From DASXRA01 sp036506155 (GTDB lineage Bacteria > Actinomycetota > Actinomycetes > Mycobacteriales > Jatrophihabitantaceae): a DNA stretch of 57,496 nucleotides. Below, in pieces: positions 42,998 to 51,400 of the stretch. The translations under genes and the position numbers were made by a program. The notes beneath the pieces were generated by a model. It worked only from the letters and a program-made list of their open reading frames with translations, was not told the origin of the DNA and made no database searches. The stretch spans positions 1 through 57,496 of the forward strand of contig DASXSF010000122.1 of assembly GCA_036506155.1 (NCBI GenBank). Reading direction: 5' to 3'. The first letter of the stretch is position 1. Every line of letters starts with the position of its first letter.

Positions 42998-43752
42998 CCC
43001 TCGGGGCAATGCCGGCGGAAGTCGCACCACGCGCAGCCCGGAGAGGGCGCCGGCGGGAACACGTCGTCCGGATGCGCGCCTGCCTCGAGCGTGTCGGTGG
43101 CGGCAACGATGTCGTCGGCGGTCGCCTCCGCGCGGGCAACCTGCCGCGACAGGGACTCGGGGGTGTGCGTGAAGCCCACGACGTGGCCGCTGGGCAGGTG
43201 ATGCAGCTCCACCCGGTGGCAGTCGCGGCGCAGTGTGCGCCGGATCGCCAGCGCGTACAGGGCGAGGGCCTGCGAGCTGCGCGCGTCATCGTCGGTCAGA
43301 CGTTTGCGGCCGGTCTTGTAGTCGACGACCACGAGGTCGCCGTCGCGGTCGTCGATACGGTCGGCGCGTCCGGAGACGGCGAGCCGCTCAGTGGTGGTGG
43401 CGACCATGCGTTCCACGCCCACCGGCTCGTCGTCCGGGTCGAGGTCGGCGACGTAACGCTCCACCCACCGGCGCGCGATGCCGCGCCACGTGGCCGACTG
43501 CCTCTCGTCCCGGAACCCGTCCGACTGCCAGTTCCACTCCACCAGCCGGACACCGTTCGCCGGCGTACGGTCGCGGCGACCCAGCTGCCACCAACGGTGC
43601 AGCGCCACGTGCACGACGGCGCCCAGCGTGTTGTGTGCCCACGGCGCTCCGCGCGGCAACTGCGGGCGGTCGAGGTAGGTCATCCGGTAGCGGCGCGGGC
43701 AGTCGAAGCTCGCCAGCCGTGACGGCGTGCATGCGAACAGCCGGCGCGGCAT
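42928..43752 (-). CDS. RecB/Cas4-like nuclease with iron-sulfur cysteines
   Basis: This 274-residue stand-alone PD-(D/E)xK nuclease has SGRADRIDDRDGDLVVVDYKTGRKR (catalytic D-x-K) and the QALALYALA helix. Four cysteines fit an Fe-S clasp: one in FDCPRRYRM near the N-terminus and three in GCAWCDFRRHC near the C-terminus. This is the arrangement of Cas4, AddB and actinobacterial RecB-family exonucleases. The ATG at 43752 lies 25 nt after the TPM gene stop; the open frame continues upstream into that gene's repeats, so it is not the real start. Confidence 0.92.
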   Translation of the reverse strand: MPRRLFACTPSRLASFDCPRRYRMTYLDRPQLPRGAPWAHNTLGAVVHVALHRWWQLGRRDRTPANGVRLVEWNWQSDGFRDERQSATWRGIARRWVERYVADLDPDDEPVGVERMVATTTERLAVSGRADRIDDRDGDLVVVDYKTGRKRLTDDDARSSQALALYALAIRRTLRRDCHRVELHHLPSGHVVGFTHTPESLSRQVARAEATADDIVAATDTLEAGAHPDDVFPPAPSPGCAWCDFRRHCPEGQAASPDVEPWDGLDAELAGVDG

Positions 43753-43777
43753 GCCGGCAAGTGACAGCTGCTCGGCG

Positions 43778-45058
43778 CTACCAGGAGCCACCGGAGTCGC
43801 CACCGCCGCCTCCCCAGTCGCCACCGCCGCCTCCCCAGTCGCCGCCGCCGCCTCCCCAGTCGCCGCCGCCGCTGCCCCAGTCGCCACCGGTCGACGTGTC
43901 GACGGAGTCGCGGCCCGCCTCGAAGCCGCTGTCGTAGCCTGCGCCGTACCCGCCGCCTCCCCAGCCGCCGAACCCGCCGGCCAGCACACTGCCGATCAGC
44001 AAGGTCTCCCAGAACGGCGTGGCGTACCAGCCGCCCGGCACCCCGTACCCGCCCCCGTAGTAATACGGCGCACCAGGCCGGTAGTCGGGGTAGCCCTGGT
44101 AGGTCTTGCCCTGGACGCTGACCTCCTGCGGCTCGGTGAGCTGGTCGCCAACTGTGTCGGCGATCGGCGGCAGCGGCGGACCCTCGTCCATGCCGAGCGC
44201 CTTGCGCGCCGTCTGCGCGGCGTAAAGCCCCTCCAGCGTGGCCCGCCGAGCTTGCGCGTATTTCTCCACCGAGTCGGCAGTGTCGAGCAGCATGGTGGCC
44301 GCCTCATATCGTTCGGAAGCGTCCGCCATTGACCGAACGGCGACGTCGTTGTCTGCCGGCTCGATCGTGTTGACCTCGGTCGCCAACCGGTCGTAGTACG
44401 GCATGACCTTGGCACGCGCGGCCTCGAGCTCGCGCCTGCGCTGCCGCCGCCGATACCACGCCAGCCCGCCGATACCGCCTGCGCCTACCACGCCGATGCC
44501 GATGATCCACGGCCACACACTGCCGCCAGAGTCCTTCTTCGTCCCGGACGCCGCGGCGGTGCCGCCACCACACGCACTCGACCCGGCGGCCGGCCCCGTC
44601 TTGACGCTGTTTCCGAAATCGGTGAGCAGCCCGGTGATGTCGTGCGTCTTTACCATCTGCGCGCGATTTGCAGCAAGAGCCGAGGCCGCCCGTTCACCCG
44701 CCCAGCCTGTGCAGTAGGCCGACGATCCCGCGCCGAATTCGAACTGATCCGCACTCGCCGTGAACACGCCGACGACCCTCGCGGCCGGACTAATCGTCTC
44801 CCCAATCTGTCTGGCGAGCGCAGTAGGCGAGCCTGCACTGAGCGGCAACACGGCGATCTTCACGCCGTCCGGAAGCGCGCTCGCCACGGCGTCCTGGTTG
44901 AGCTTGACGAATCCGGTGACGCTCGGGTCGACGTAGAGGCTCGCGTTGCGCAACTTCGCCTCAGCGTCGCTCACCGGGTCGGCCACAGCGGACGGCATGG
45001 CCAGGGCCAGCACCCCCACGCTCGCCGCAGCGGCGAGTAGCAACCGGACGTATCTCAT
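43778..45058 (-). CDS. TPM-domain membrane protein with Gly/Trp/Asp repeats
   Basis: This 426-residue protein has a signal peptide (1-26, ending AVADP) and an extracellular TPM-like domain with two cysteines. One TM helix lies at ~186-206 (WPWIIGIGVVGAGGIGGLAWYRRRQRRR), followed by a cytoplasmic helical region. The tail is rich in Gly/Tyr and ends with four copies of a DWGGGGG-type heptad. TPM proteins are linked to photosystem repair in plants and to unknown envelope roles in bacteria. No catalytic assignment is possible. Confidence 0.87.
   Translation of the reverse strand: MRYVRLLLAAAASVGVLALAMPSAVADPVSDAEAKLRNASLYVDPSVTGFVKLNQDAVASALPDGVKIAVLPLSAGSPTALARQIGETISPAARVVGVFTASADQFEFGAGSSAYCTGWAGERAASALAANRAQMVKTHDITGLLTDFGNSVKTGPAAGSSACGGGTAAASGTKKDSGGSVWPWIIGIGVVGAGGIGGLAWYRRRQRRRELEAARAKVMPYYDRLATEVNTIEPADNDVAVRSMADASERYEAATMLLDTADSVEKYAQARRATLEGLYAAQTARKALGMDEGPPLPPIADTVGDQLTEPQEVSVQGKTYQGYPDYRPGAPYYYGGGYGVPGGWYATPFWETLLIGSVLAGGFGGWGGGGYGAGYDSGFEAGRDSVDTSTGGDWGSGGGDWGGGGGDWGGGGGDWGGGGGDSGGSW
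43800..43883. repeat. 21-bp tandem coding repeat
   Basis: About four 21-bp units (CCGCCGCCTCCCCAGTCGC type) encode the DWGGGGG heptads at the end of the TPM gene. Slippage in such GC-rich repeats would change heptad number in frame. Confidence 0.75.
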
Positions 45059-45074
45059 AACGCCACGGTAGTGC

Positions 45075-45938
45075 CTAGCCGGTTACCGGCTCGCGGGCCG
45101 TCTCATGGCTGAACAGTTGTTCATAAGCGGCGTGGCTCGTGGTGCACATGCCGAGGCGGATCACCCGGTTCGTGCCGTGGTAATCGGACGAGCCGACGCC
45201 CACCAGCCCCACCTCACCGGCAAGCGATGCCAGGCGCGCCCGGTCCTCGGGTGCGTGGTCAGGATGCTGGATCTCGATGCCGTGCAAGCCGGCCCGCGCC
45301 ATCGCCGCGATCACGTCCTCGCCTACCACGGCGCCACGGCGCCGAGCGAGCGGATGTGCGAACACGGTCACACCGCGTGCGGCGCGCACCAGCGCGATGG
45401 CGTCGAAGACGTCGCTATCCGCCTTGGAGACGTAGTACTTCGACGATGCCGACAGCAGCTGCCGGAACGCCTCGTCCACGCTCGGCACCACGCTGTTTGC
45501 CACCAGCACCCGCGCGATGTGCGGCCGGCCGACCACACTTCCCCCGGCTGTCTCGGCGACCTGGTTCCACGTGATGGGGACGCCGTCGGCGGCCAGGTTC
45601 TCGACAATCACGCGGCTTCGACCGAGCCGGCTCGCCCGCAGCCGTGCCATCTCGGCGCCCAGCCCCTCATGCTCGGGGTCGAACAGGTAGCCCAGCAGGT
45701 GGAGGCTGATCCGCTGTCCCCCGGGGCGGGTGTATGCGCAGGAGAACTCGGCGCCGGCCACCAGTGTCGTGCCGCGGGGCAGCGCGGCGAGCGCCTCGTC
45801 CCAACCGGCCGTCGTGTCGTGATCGGTGAGCCCCAGCACCGACACTCCCGTCGCTGCGGCGTTCGCGATCAGTTCGGACGGGCGGTCAGTCCCGTCCGAG
45901 GCTGTCGAGTGGGTGTGCAGGTCAATCATCGAACCCAT
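45075..45938 (-). CDS. PHP-domain phosphoesterase
   Basis: This 287-residue PHP protein has the metal motifs DLHTHSTASDG, LTDHDT, GAEFSC, FAHPLARR, IEIQHPDH and SSDYHG. This set fits the TrpH/RNase AM-type group that removes phosphate from 3',5'-nucleoside bisphosphates or degrades RNA 5'-ends. The start may be the ATG at 45938 or the one at 45929 (MIDLHTHS); no Shine-Dalgarno clearly decides. Confidence 0.92.
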   Translation of the reverse strand: MGSMIDLHTHSTASDGTDRPSELIANAAATGVSVLGLTDHDTTAGWDEALAALPRGTTLVAGAEFSCAYTRPGGQRISLHLLGYLFDPEHEGLGAEMARLRASRLGRSRVIVENLAADGVPITWNQVAETAGGSVVGRPHIARVLVANSVVPSVDEAFRQLLSASSKYYVSKADSDVFDAIALVRAARGVTVFAHPLARRRGAVVGEDVIAAMARAGLHGIEIQHPDHAPEDRARLASLAGEVGLVGVGSSDYHGTNRVIRLGMCTTSHAAYEQLFSHETAREPVTG

Positions 45939-46025
45939 GGCTTCAGGAGACCGCTTCTGCTTCTCGGCCGACGTGCGGGCCTGGGTTGCTCGGCGTTCCG
46001 GGCGAACGTGCGGCTGCTCGCCGCG

Positions 46026-46592
46026 TCAATCCTTCTTCGATTTGACCGTCGGCAGCGGCTCGGTGACGTGCCGCGAGCCGACGTCCTCGGGATCGACGTC
46101 GACATCCGTCCCGAACAGCAGTGCGGATATCTGGCGATACCGATGTAGTGGTCGCGGAACGTAGGCGATGCGCGACAGCGCCTGGTCCTGTCCGGCCGAC
46201 TCGATGATGAACGTGCCGTACCCGAGGAACCGTCCCGAGAACGGCTGCACGAAGGTGAGGTCGGTGACCTTGATCAGCGGCATGACGCCGACCTTGCGGT
46301 TGAGCACTCCGCTGACGAGCAGTACCCGCCGATTCGTGACGACGAGCTCCTCGAAGTACCAGTCGAGCACGTACCACAGAAACCACAGCACGCTGAAGAT
46401 CAGAAAGAAGACCGCGACGGACTCGGAAACCGGGTGCTCCCGGAACAGGACGAGCAGCAGCAACCCAACCAGCAGGAACCCGAGGAACAGCAGGAATGTG
46501 GATGCCAATGCCATCCAGTGACGCCGGACAGCGAAGACCCGCTGCTCACTGCTGAGCAGGTACCGGCTGACCTTTGGTCCCGCCCGTTGCAT
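46026..46592 (-). CDS. PH-domain (bPH2) membrane protein
   Basis: This 188-residue protein has two adjacent TM segments (~28-75) and then a bacterial PH domain (VVTNRRVLLVSGVLNRKVGVMPLIKVTDLTFVQP). The C-terminus is charged. Such proteins are envelope-located with unknown function. The ATG at 46592 has GAGG 5 nt upstream and lies 8 nt after the stop of a 51-codon gene in the same operon. Confidence 0.88.
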   Translation of the reverse strand: MQRAGPKVSRYLLSSEQRVFAVRRHWMALASTFLLFLGFLLVGLLLLVLFREHPVSESVAVFFLIFSVLWFLWYVLDWYFEELVVTNRRVLLVSGVLNRKVGVMPLIKVTDLTFVQPFSGRFLGYGTFIIESAGQDQALSRIAYVPRPLHRYRQISALLFGTDVDVDPEDVGSRHVTEPLPTVKSKKD

Positions 46593-46599
46593 TGGAACC

Positions 46600-46755
46600 T
46601 CAGAGGCTGGTGAGGAAGTCGGAGATACCGTGCGCGATGTTGACCGTCGCATCCCAAAGCGTACGCGTGATGTCGGCGGCCTGAGTCGGTTGCGTCACGA
46701 TAAAGAAGAGCACGAAGATAAGGGCGAGTACACCCACCACTTTCTTCGTGTCCAC
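46600..46755 (-). CDS. 51-residue conserved-type small membrane protein
   Basis: GTG at 46755 to TGA at 46600-46602 encodes 51 residues: a short basic N-terminus (VDTKK), one TM helix (VVGVLALIFVLFFIV), TQPTQAAD, then an amphipathic helix ending FLTSL. The pattern resembles small actinobacterial proteins encoded next to PH-domain genes. It ends 8 nt before the PH-domain gene, which supports a real gene. The upstream ribosome-binding site is weak (GGGG 5 nt before GTG). Confidence 0.75.
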   Translation of the reverse strand: MDTKKVVGVLALIFVLFFIVTQPTQAADITRTLWDATVNIAHGISDFLTSL

Positions 46756-46863
46756 GCCAGCCCCACTTCCATCCGCACACAGGTCCTGTTCTTCTTACCG
46801 CATGCGACAGCAACGACGCCGACGCCGCGCCCGGGCATAAAGCGTGACTTGAGACTAATCCCA

Positions 46864-47268
46864 GTGACGCGGATATGGGAGCCCTGTGCGGGCGGAATTG
46901 TCCTGAACGATGCCGGCCGCCTACTGCTGATCCGGCGGGCCACGCCCCCGTCGGCCGGCCGCTGGTCGATTCCCGGCGGACGTTGCCGTCCCGGCGAGTC
47001 GACCGCCGCGGCGTGCGTTCGCGAGGTGGCAGAGGAGACCGGGCTGGTGGTCCGCGTCGTGCGCCGCGCCGGACGGGTGAGGCGCGCGGGGCCGGACGGC
47101 GTCGGCTACGACATTGAGGATTTCGTGTGTTCGGTCGACGGCGGCAGGCTCCGCGCCGGCGACGACGCGGACGAAGCGCGCTGGGTAAGCCACGCTCAGC
47201 TGGCCTCGCTGGACCTTGTGCCCGGGCTCCTCGATGCATTGACCTCCTGGGACGCCCTACCCTCCTAA
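46864..47268 (+). CDS. NUDIX hydrolase
   Basis: This 134-residue protein has a Nudix box starting near residue 41 (GRCRPGEST, then AAACVREVAEETGLV), which fits Gx5Ex7REUxEExGU. The substrate is probably a nucleoside diphosphate derivative. GTG at 46864 is the most likely start, and no Shine-Dalgarno is visible. It is divergent from the small membrane protein and PH-domain genes. Confidence 0.9.
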   Translation: MTRIWEPCAGGIVLNDAGRLLLIRRATPPSAGRWSIPGGRCRPGESTAAACVREVAEETGLVVRVVRRAGRVRRAGPDGVGYDIEDFVCSVDGGRLRAGDDADEARWVSHAQLASLDLVPGLLDALTSWDALPS

Positions 47269-47339
47269 CCCCGCTCGACGAGACGCGTGCGACCTGGCCT
47301 TGCTCGACCTATGCGACCCCTCGAGACCCCGAGCCGGCG

Positions 47340-47849
47340 TTATGGGCGGGCGGCCGGCTCGGGGCGGCCGGGTTGCTCTCCTCCGTGGGCATCGAGGTAC
47401 TCGCGAGTCGGCACCATGACCTTGCGGCGGAAGGTGCACACGACCGTGCCGTCCTGCTTGTAGCCGATCGTCTCGACCCGCACGATGCCGCGATCGGACT
47501 TGGACCGTGACGGCGTCTTGTCGAGCACCCGCGTCTCGCCGTAGATGGTGTCGCCGTGGAAGGTCGGCGCAATATGCCGCAACGACTCAACCTCGAGGTT
47601 CGCGATCGCCTTACCACTGACGTCGGGCACCGACATGCCGAGCAACACGGAGTAGATGTAGTTGCCCACCACGACGTTCCTGCCGAACTCGGTGGAGGTC
47701 TCGGCATAGTTGGCGTCCATGTGCAGCGGATGGTGGTTCATGGTGATCAGGCAGAACAGGTGATCGTCATACTCGGTCACGGTCTTGCCCGGCCAGTGCT
47801 TGTACACCGCGCCGACCTCGAATTCTTCGTAGTACCTGCCGAACTGCAC
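47340..47849 (-). CDS. MaoC-family dehydratase (hot-dog fold)
   Basis: This 169-residue single-hot-dog protein has motifs CLITMNHHPLHMDANYAE (the hydratase N/H region), FGRNVVVGNYIYSVLLGM and HGDTIYGETRVLD. It probably hydrates enoyl-CoA or mesaconyl-type CoA esters. GTG start with AAGGAG 7 nt upstream. It is convergent with the NUDIX gene. Confidence 0.92.
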   Translation of the reverse strand: MQFGRYYEEFEVGAVYKHWPGKTVTEYDDHLFCLITMNHHPLHMDANYAETSTEFGRNVVVGNYIYSVLLGMSVPDVSGKAIANLEVESLRHIAPTFHGDTIYGETRVLDKTPSRSKSDRGIVRVETIGYKQDGTVVCTFRRKVMVPTREYLDAHGGEQPGRPEPAARP

Positions 47850-48004
47850 GTCTGCGCTCCTTCATCGATGCCGCCGTGGCCCAGCATCCTGCCTTGATCA
47901 GCCCCGACGCGGAGCAGAATGTGGCAGATGCCTTAGCGCCTAGCGGATCGACTGTGCACGCACCCACGGCGTTGCGCTGGCTGTCGCGGGCGAGGGTGAC
48001 CCCT

Positions 48005-48298
48005 CTACCGGAACGACGACGCGATCTGCTGCTCGACCTGCGCGTATGCGGCGCCGGCGTGTCCCAACAGCTGCCCAATACCGTCGAGCGCATCAGACAG
48101 GCCACGGGCATGCTGATCGAACTGCTCATACAGGGACGCGAACTGCGCCGCGGCCTGCCCTGACCAGTCGGCCCCGAACAGTGGGCTCAGCTGACCTTTG
48201 AGGCTCTGGTGGGCGCCGCGGACATCAGACGAAGTGCGTGCCACGTTGCCACTCAGCTGCTGCAGCTGGCCCGGCGTGACCTTGAGGCCCGTTGACAT
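48005..48298 (-). CDS. WXG100 (ESAT-6-like) protein
   Basis: This 97-residue helical hairpin has the central WxG motif as WSG (ADWSGQAAAQF) and a C-terminal helix AAYAQVEQQIASSFR. The Tyr resembles the YxxxD/E export signal (YAQVE). It is the expected substrate of the divergently encoded FtsK-like ATPase. The ATG has GGAAGGA 7 nt upstream. Confidence 0.93.
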   Translation of the reverse strand: MSTGLKVTPGQLQQLSGNVARTSSDVRGAHQSLKGQLSPLFGADWSGQAAAQFASLYEQFDQHARGLSDALDGIGQLLGHAGAAYAQVEQQIASSFR

Positions 48299-48396
48299 GT
48301 GCTTATCCTTCCCGACCGGCCGAACTTGCGGCCGCCACTTGATTGACGTGGCGGAACGCTACGCAGCTGCGACGCTGCCGGGGGACGAGATGGCCA

Positions 48397-48438
48397 GCCT
48401 GTGGATAACCAAGAACACTTCCGGAGTTATCCACAGGC
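48397..48438. promoter_or_regulatory. Inverted pair of perfect DnaA boxes between WXG100 and ATPase genes
   Basis: A 13-bp perfect inverted repeat (GCCTGTGGATAAC, 48397-48409, and its complement, 48426-48438) is separated by 16 nt. Each arm contains the perfect consensus DnaA nonamer TTATCCACA (48427-48435, and the reverse strand of 48400-48408). It lies in the 188-bp divergent promoter region, about 50 bp before the ATPase start. Confidence 0.7.
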
Positions 48439-48486
48439 CACGGGTTCGGGCACCGCATTGCCCCGCCCCGGCCGCAAACTTCGGGC

Positions 48487-51400
48487 ATGGAGATCCGGCT
48501 CTCAGTCCGCGACGGGGAGGGGTTCACGCGCGACGTCGCCCTGATAGCTCCGTCGGGCGCGGCGCTGCGCGACGTCGCCGACGGGCTCGCGACCCTGATG
48601 CCGGGCGCGGACGACACGATCGCGCTGTGGAACGGCTCGCAGCGTCTGGCGCCGACCGCTCTGCTCGGTGGGCCCGGCCTGCGAGACGGGGACCTACTGC
48701 AGTTGGGACGGCCGGGGACACGCGACCTCAGTGCCGGCGCCGTGCTTCGCGTCCACGTGGTCGGCGGCCCCGATGCGGGCCTGGTCGCGGCGCTCCCCCG
48801 GGGAGTCCTGACCGTCGGCCGCAACCCCGCCTGTGACCTCGTTCTCACCGACCCTGACGTCTCCCGGCAGCACGCTGCGATCACCGGCACCACGGCCGGC
48901 ATCAGCGTGCACGATCTCGGTTCCACCAACGGCACCTACCTCGACGGCACCGCGGTGGACGCGGATGGCGCCGCCATGACCCCTGGCCAATTGCTCCGCC
49001 TCGGCGAATCGCTGCTGCGCGTCACCGGGGCAGACGAACCAGCGGCGGCGCTGCGGGCCGGTCCGGACGGAGCGCAGCTCGTGAACCGCCCGCCCCGGCT
49101 CGCGCCCCAACTGCCGGACCGTGAGGTGATCGCACCGGTACGCCCGATCGTTTCCGGGCCGCAGCGTGTGCAGTGGATGGCAGCGTTGCTGCCGATGTTG
49201 CTCGGCGTGGGCTTCGCGCTGGCGATGCACAGCATGCAGTTCCTGGCGTTCGCGCTGCTGTCCCCGGTGCTGATCGTGGCCACGGCCGCGGGCGATCGGC
49301 TGCACTGGCGGCGCACTCGCCGCCAGGAAGCGCGCGGCTTCCGCCGCCGCGAAGCACAGGCCCAGAGCGAGCGCGCCCAGCTGGTAGCCGCAGAGCTCAC
49401 GCATCGCCGCCGCGCACACCCCGACCCCGCTGCGCTCCTGCGGACGGCGACGATCCCCGACTGCAGGCTGTGGGAACGGCGCCGCACCGACCCGGACATG
49501 CTCGATGTACGTCTCGGCGTAGGCGACGCGCCGTCGGCGCTGCGGATTCGCCGCGGATCGCAGGTCGAACCGGCAGGCGTCGCCTCACTGGTCCCGTCGG
49601 TCGTCAACCTGCGCGCGGGGCCTCTCGGCATTGCCGGTCCGCCCGGCATCGTGCTCGGCACAGCCCGGTGGACGCTCGCCCAGGTCGCTGCCCTGCACTC
49701 CCCGGCAGACGCCCGCATCGTGCTGCTGCTCTCAGACGCAGCCTCCCCGGCCTGGACCTGGGCCCGTTGGCTGCCCCACGTCCGGGGCAACGTGGCGACC
49801 AGGGCCGAGCAACGCGCGAGCACTGTCGCGGAGCTGGCGCGAGTGGTCGGCGACCGGCTCGCGCATCGGCAGCACGACCCGGCCGGCTGGACCGGCCCGT
49901 GGATCATCGTCGTGGCCGATCGCGCGGGGGCGCTCGCCGACGTCCCCGGTCTGGCCCATGTCCTCGCAGCTGGCCCGGCTGTCGGTGTGACTGCGATCTG
50001 CCTCGATGAGGAGCAGCGGCGGCTGCCCACAGCGTGCACGGCGGTTGCCCGCGTGTGCGGTGATATCGGCACCCGGCTGGGCATCCAGACGGCTCGCAGC
50101 GCCGAGGTGACCGATGTGATCGGTGACCGGGTGGGTAGGGCGTGGGCGGAGCGGGTGGCGCGCGCGTTGGCACCGATGGTCGATGCGAGCGCCGACGCGG
50201 CATCGACGATTCCCGCACAGTGCCGGCTGCTCGACGTGCTCGGTCTCACTGAGCCCACCTCGGACGAGCTCATCGCTCGCTGGCGTGCCAGCTGCCGGCC
50301 CGCAACCGCGCTCGGCATCGCCGCCGAGGGCACGTTCGCGGTCGATCTCGAACGCGACGGCCCGCACACGTTGATCGCCGGTATGACCGGCGCCGGCAAG
50401 TCCGAACTCCTCCAGTCATTGATCGCCGGGCTTGCGGCGGCAAATCCCCCCGACGCCATGTCGTTCATCCTGATCGACTACAAAGGCGGCGCGGCGTTTG
50501 CCGACTGCGCTCGGCTGCCGCACAGCGTGGGCTTGGTAACCGACCTCGATTCGCACCTGACGCGGCGCGCGCTGCAGTCGCTTGATGCCGAGTTGCGGCG
50601 CCGCGAGGCGCTGTTCGCGGCGGCCGGCGCCAAGGATCTCGCCGCGTACCGAGCGTCGCATCATCAGGGACACAGCCCGCTGGGACGGCTGGTCCTGGTC
50701 GTCGACGAGTTCGCCGCATTGGCCGAGGAGTTGCCGGATTTCCTGACCGGGCTGATCGCCATCGCGCAGCGCGGTCGTTCCCTCGGTGTGCATCTGGTCC
50801 TCGCCACCCAGCGCCCCGGTGGGGTGATCTCCCCTGAGATCAGGGCGAACACCGCCCTGCGTATCGCATTGCGAGTCACCGACCCGGGTGAGTCCGCCGA
50901 CGTAATCGGCACTGATGTCGCCGCGGCTATCGACAAGTACCGGCCGGGGCGGGCGTTCGTGCGCGCGGGCACCGTGCTCACCGAGATGCAGACGGCACGG
51001 GTGAGCCATGCAGCAGCGAACGGCGCCGCCCACGCAACGGTGGTGCCGCTCGACGAGTGGGGACGCGCCGTCGGCCCCGACCTCGCCGGCCAGTGCGAGA
51101 AGACCGACCTGCACCTCCTGGTGGACGCGATCCGTGATGCGGCGGCCCGGACCGAGATGGCGGCGGTGACGCGGCCGTGGCTGGAGCCGCTGCCGGCCTG
51201 CCTCCCGGGAAGTGCACTCGATGCGCCCAGACTTGCCCCGGCGGTGCCAGTCGGCCGGATCGACCTGCCTGGTGAACAGCAGCAGCCGGCGCTCTGCATT
51301 GATCTAGGAGAAGCCGGCCCGCTGCTGGTCGTCGGCAGCCCGCGATCGGGTCGCAGCACGGCGCTGCGAACCCTCGCCGGCATGGCGGCCGCCAGCCTCT

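Noticed and set aside
43800..43883. Candidate CRISPR array
   Set aside because: The 21-bp units are contiguous, without unique spacers, and encode in-frame heptads of the TPM protein.
42928..43989. Longer RecB-like protein starting at 43989
   Set aside because: The extra N-terminus is an out-of-frame reading of the TPM gene repeats; the family N-terminus begins at the ATG at 43752.
46630..46863. Longer NUDIX protein starting upstream at 46630
   Set aside because: The upstream part overlaps the 51-residue membrane protein gene on the other strand and has no family similarity.
47850..48004. Possible small gene between MaoC and WXG100
   Set aside because: Open frames here lack a ribosome-binding site and a plausible composition; the region looks like a promoter for the MaoC gene plus the 3' end of the WXG100 transcript.
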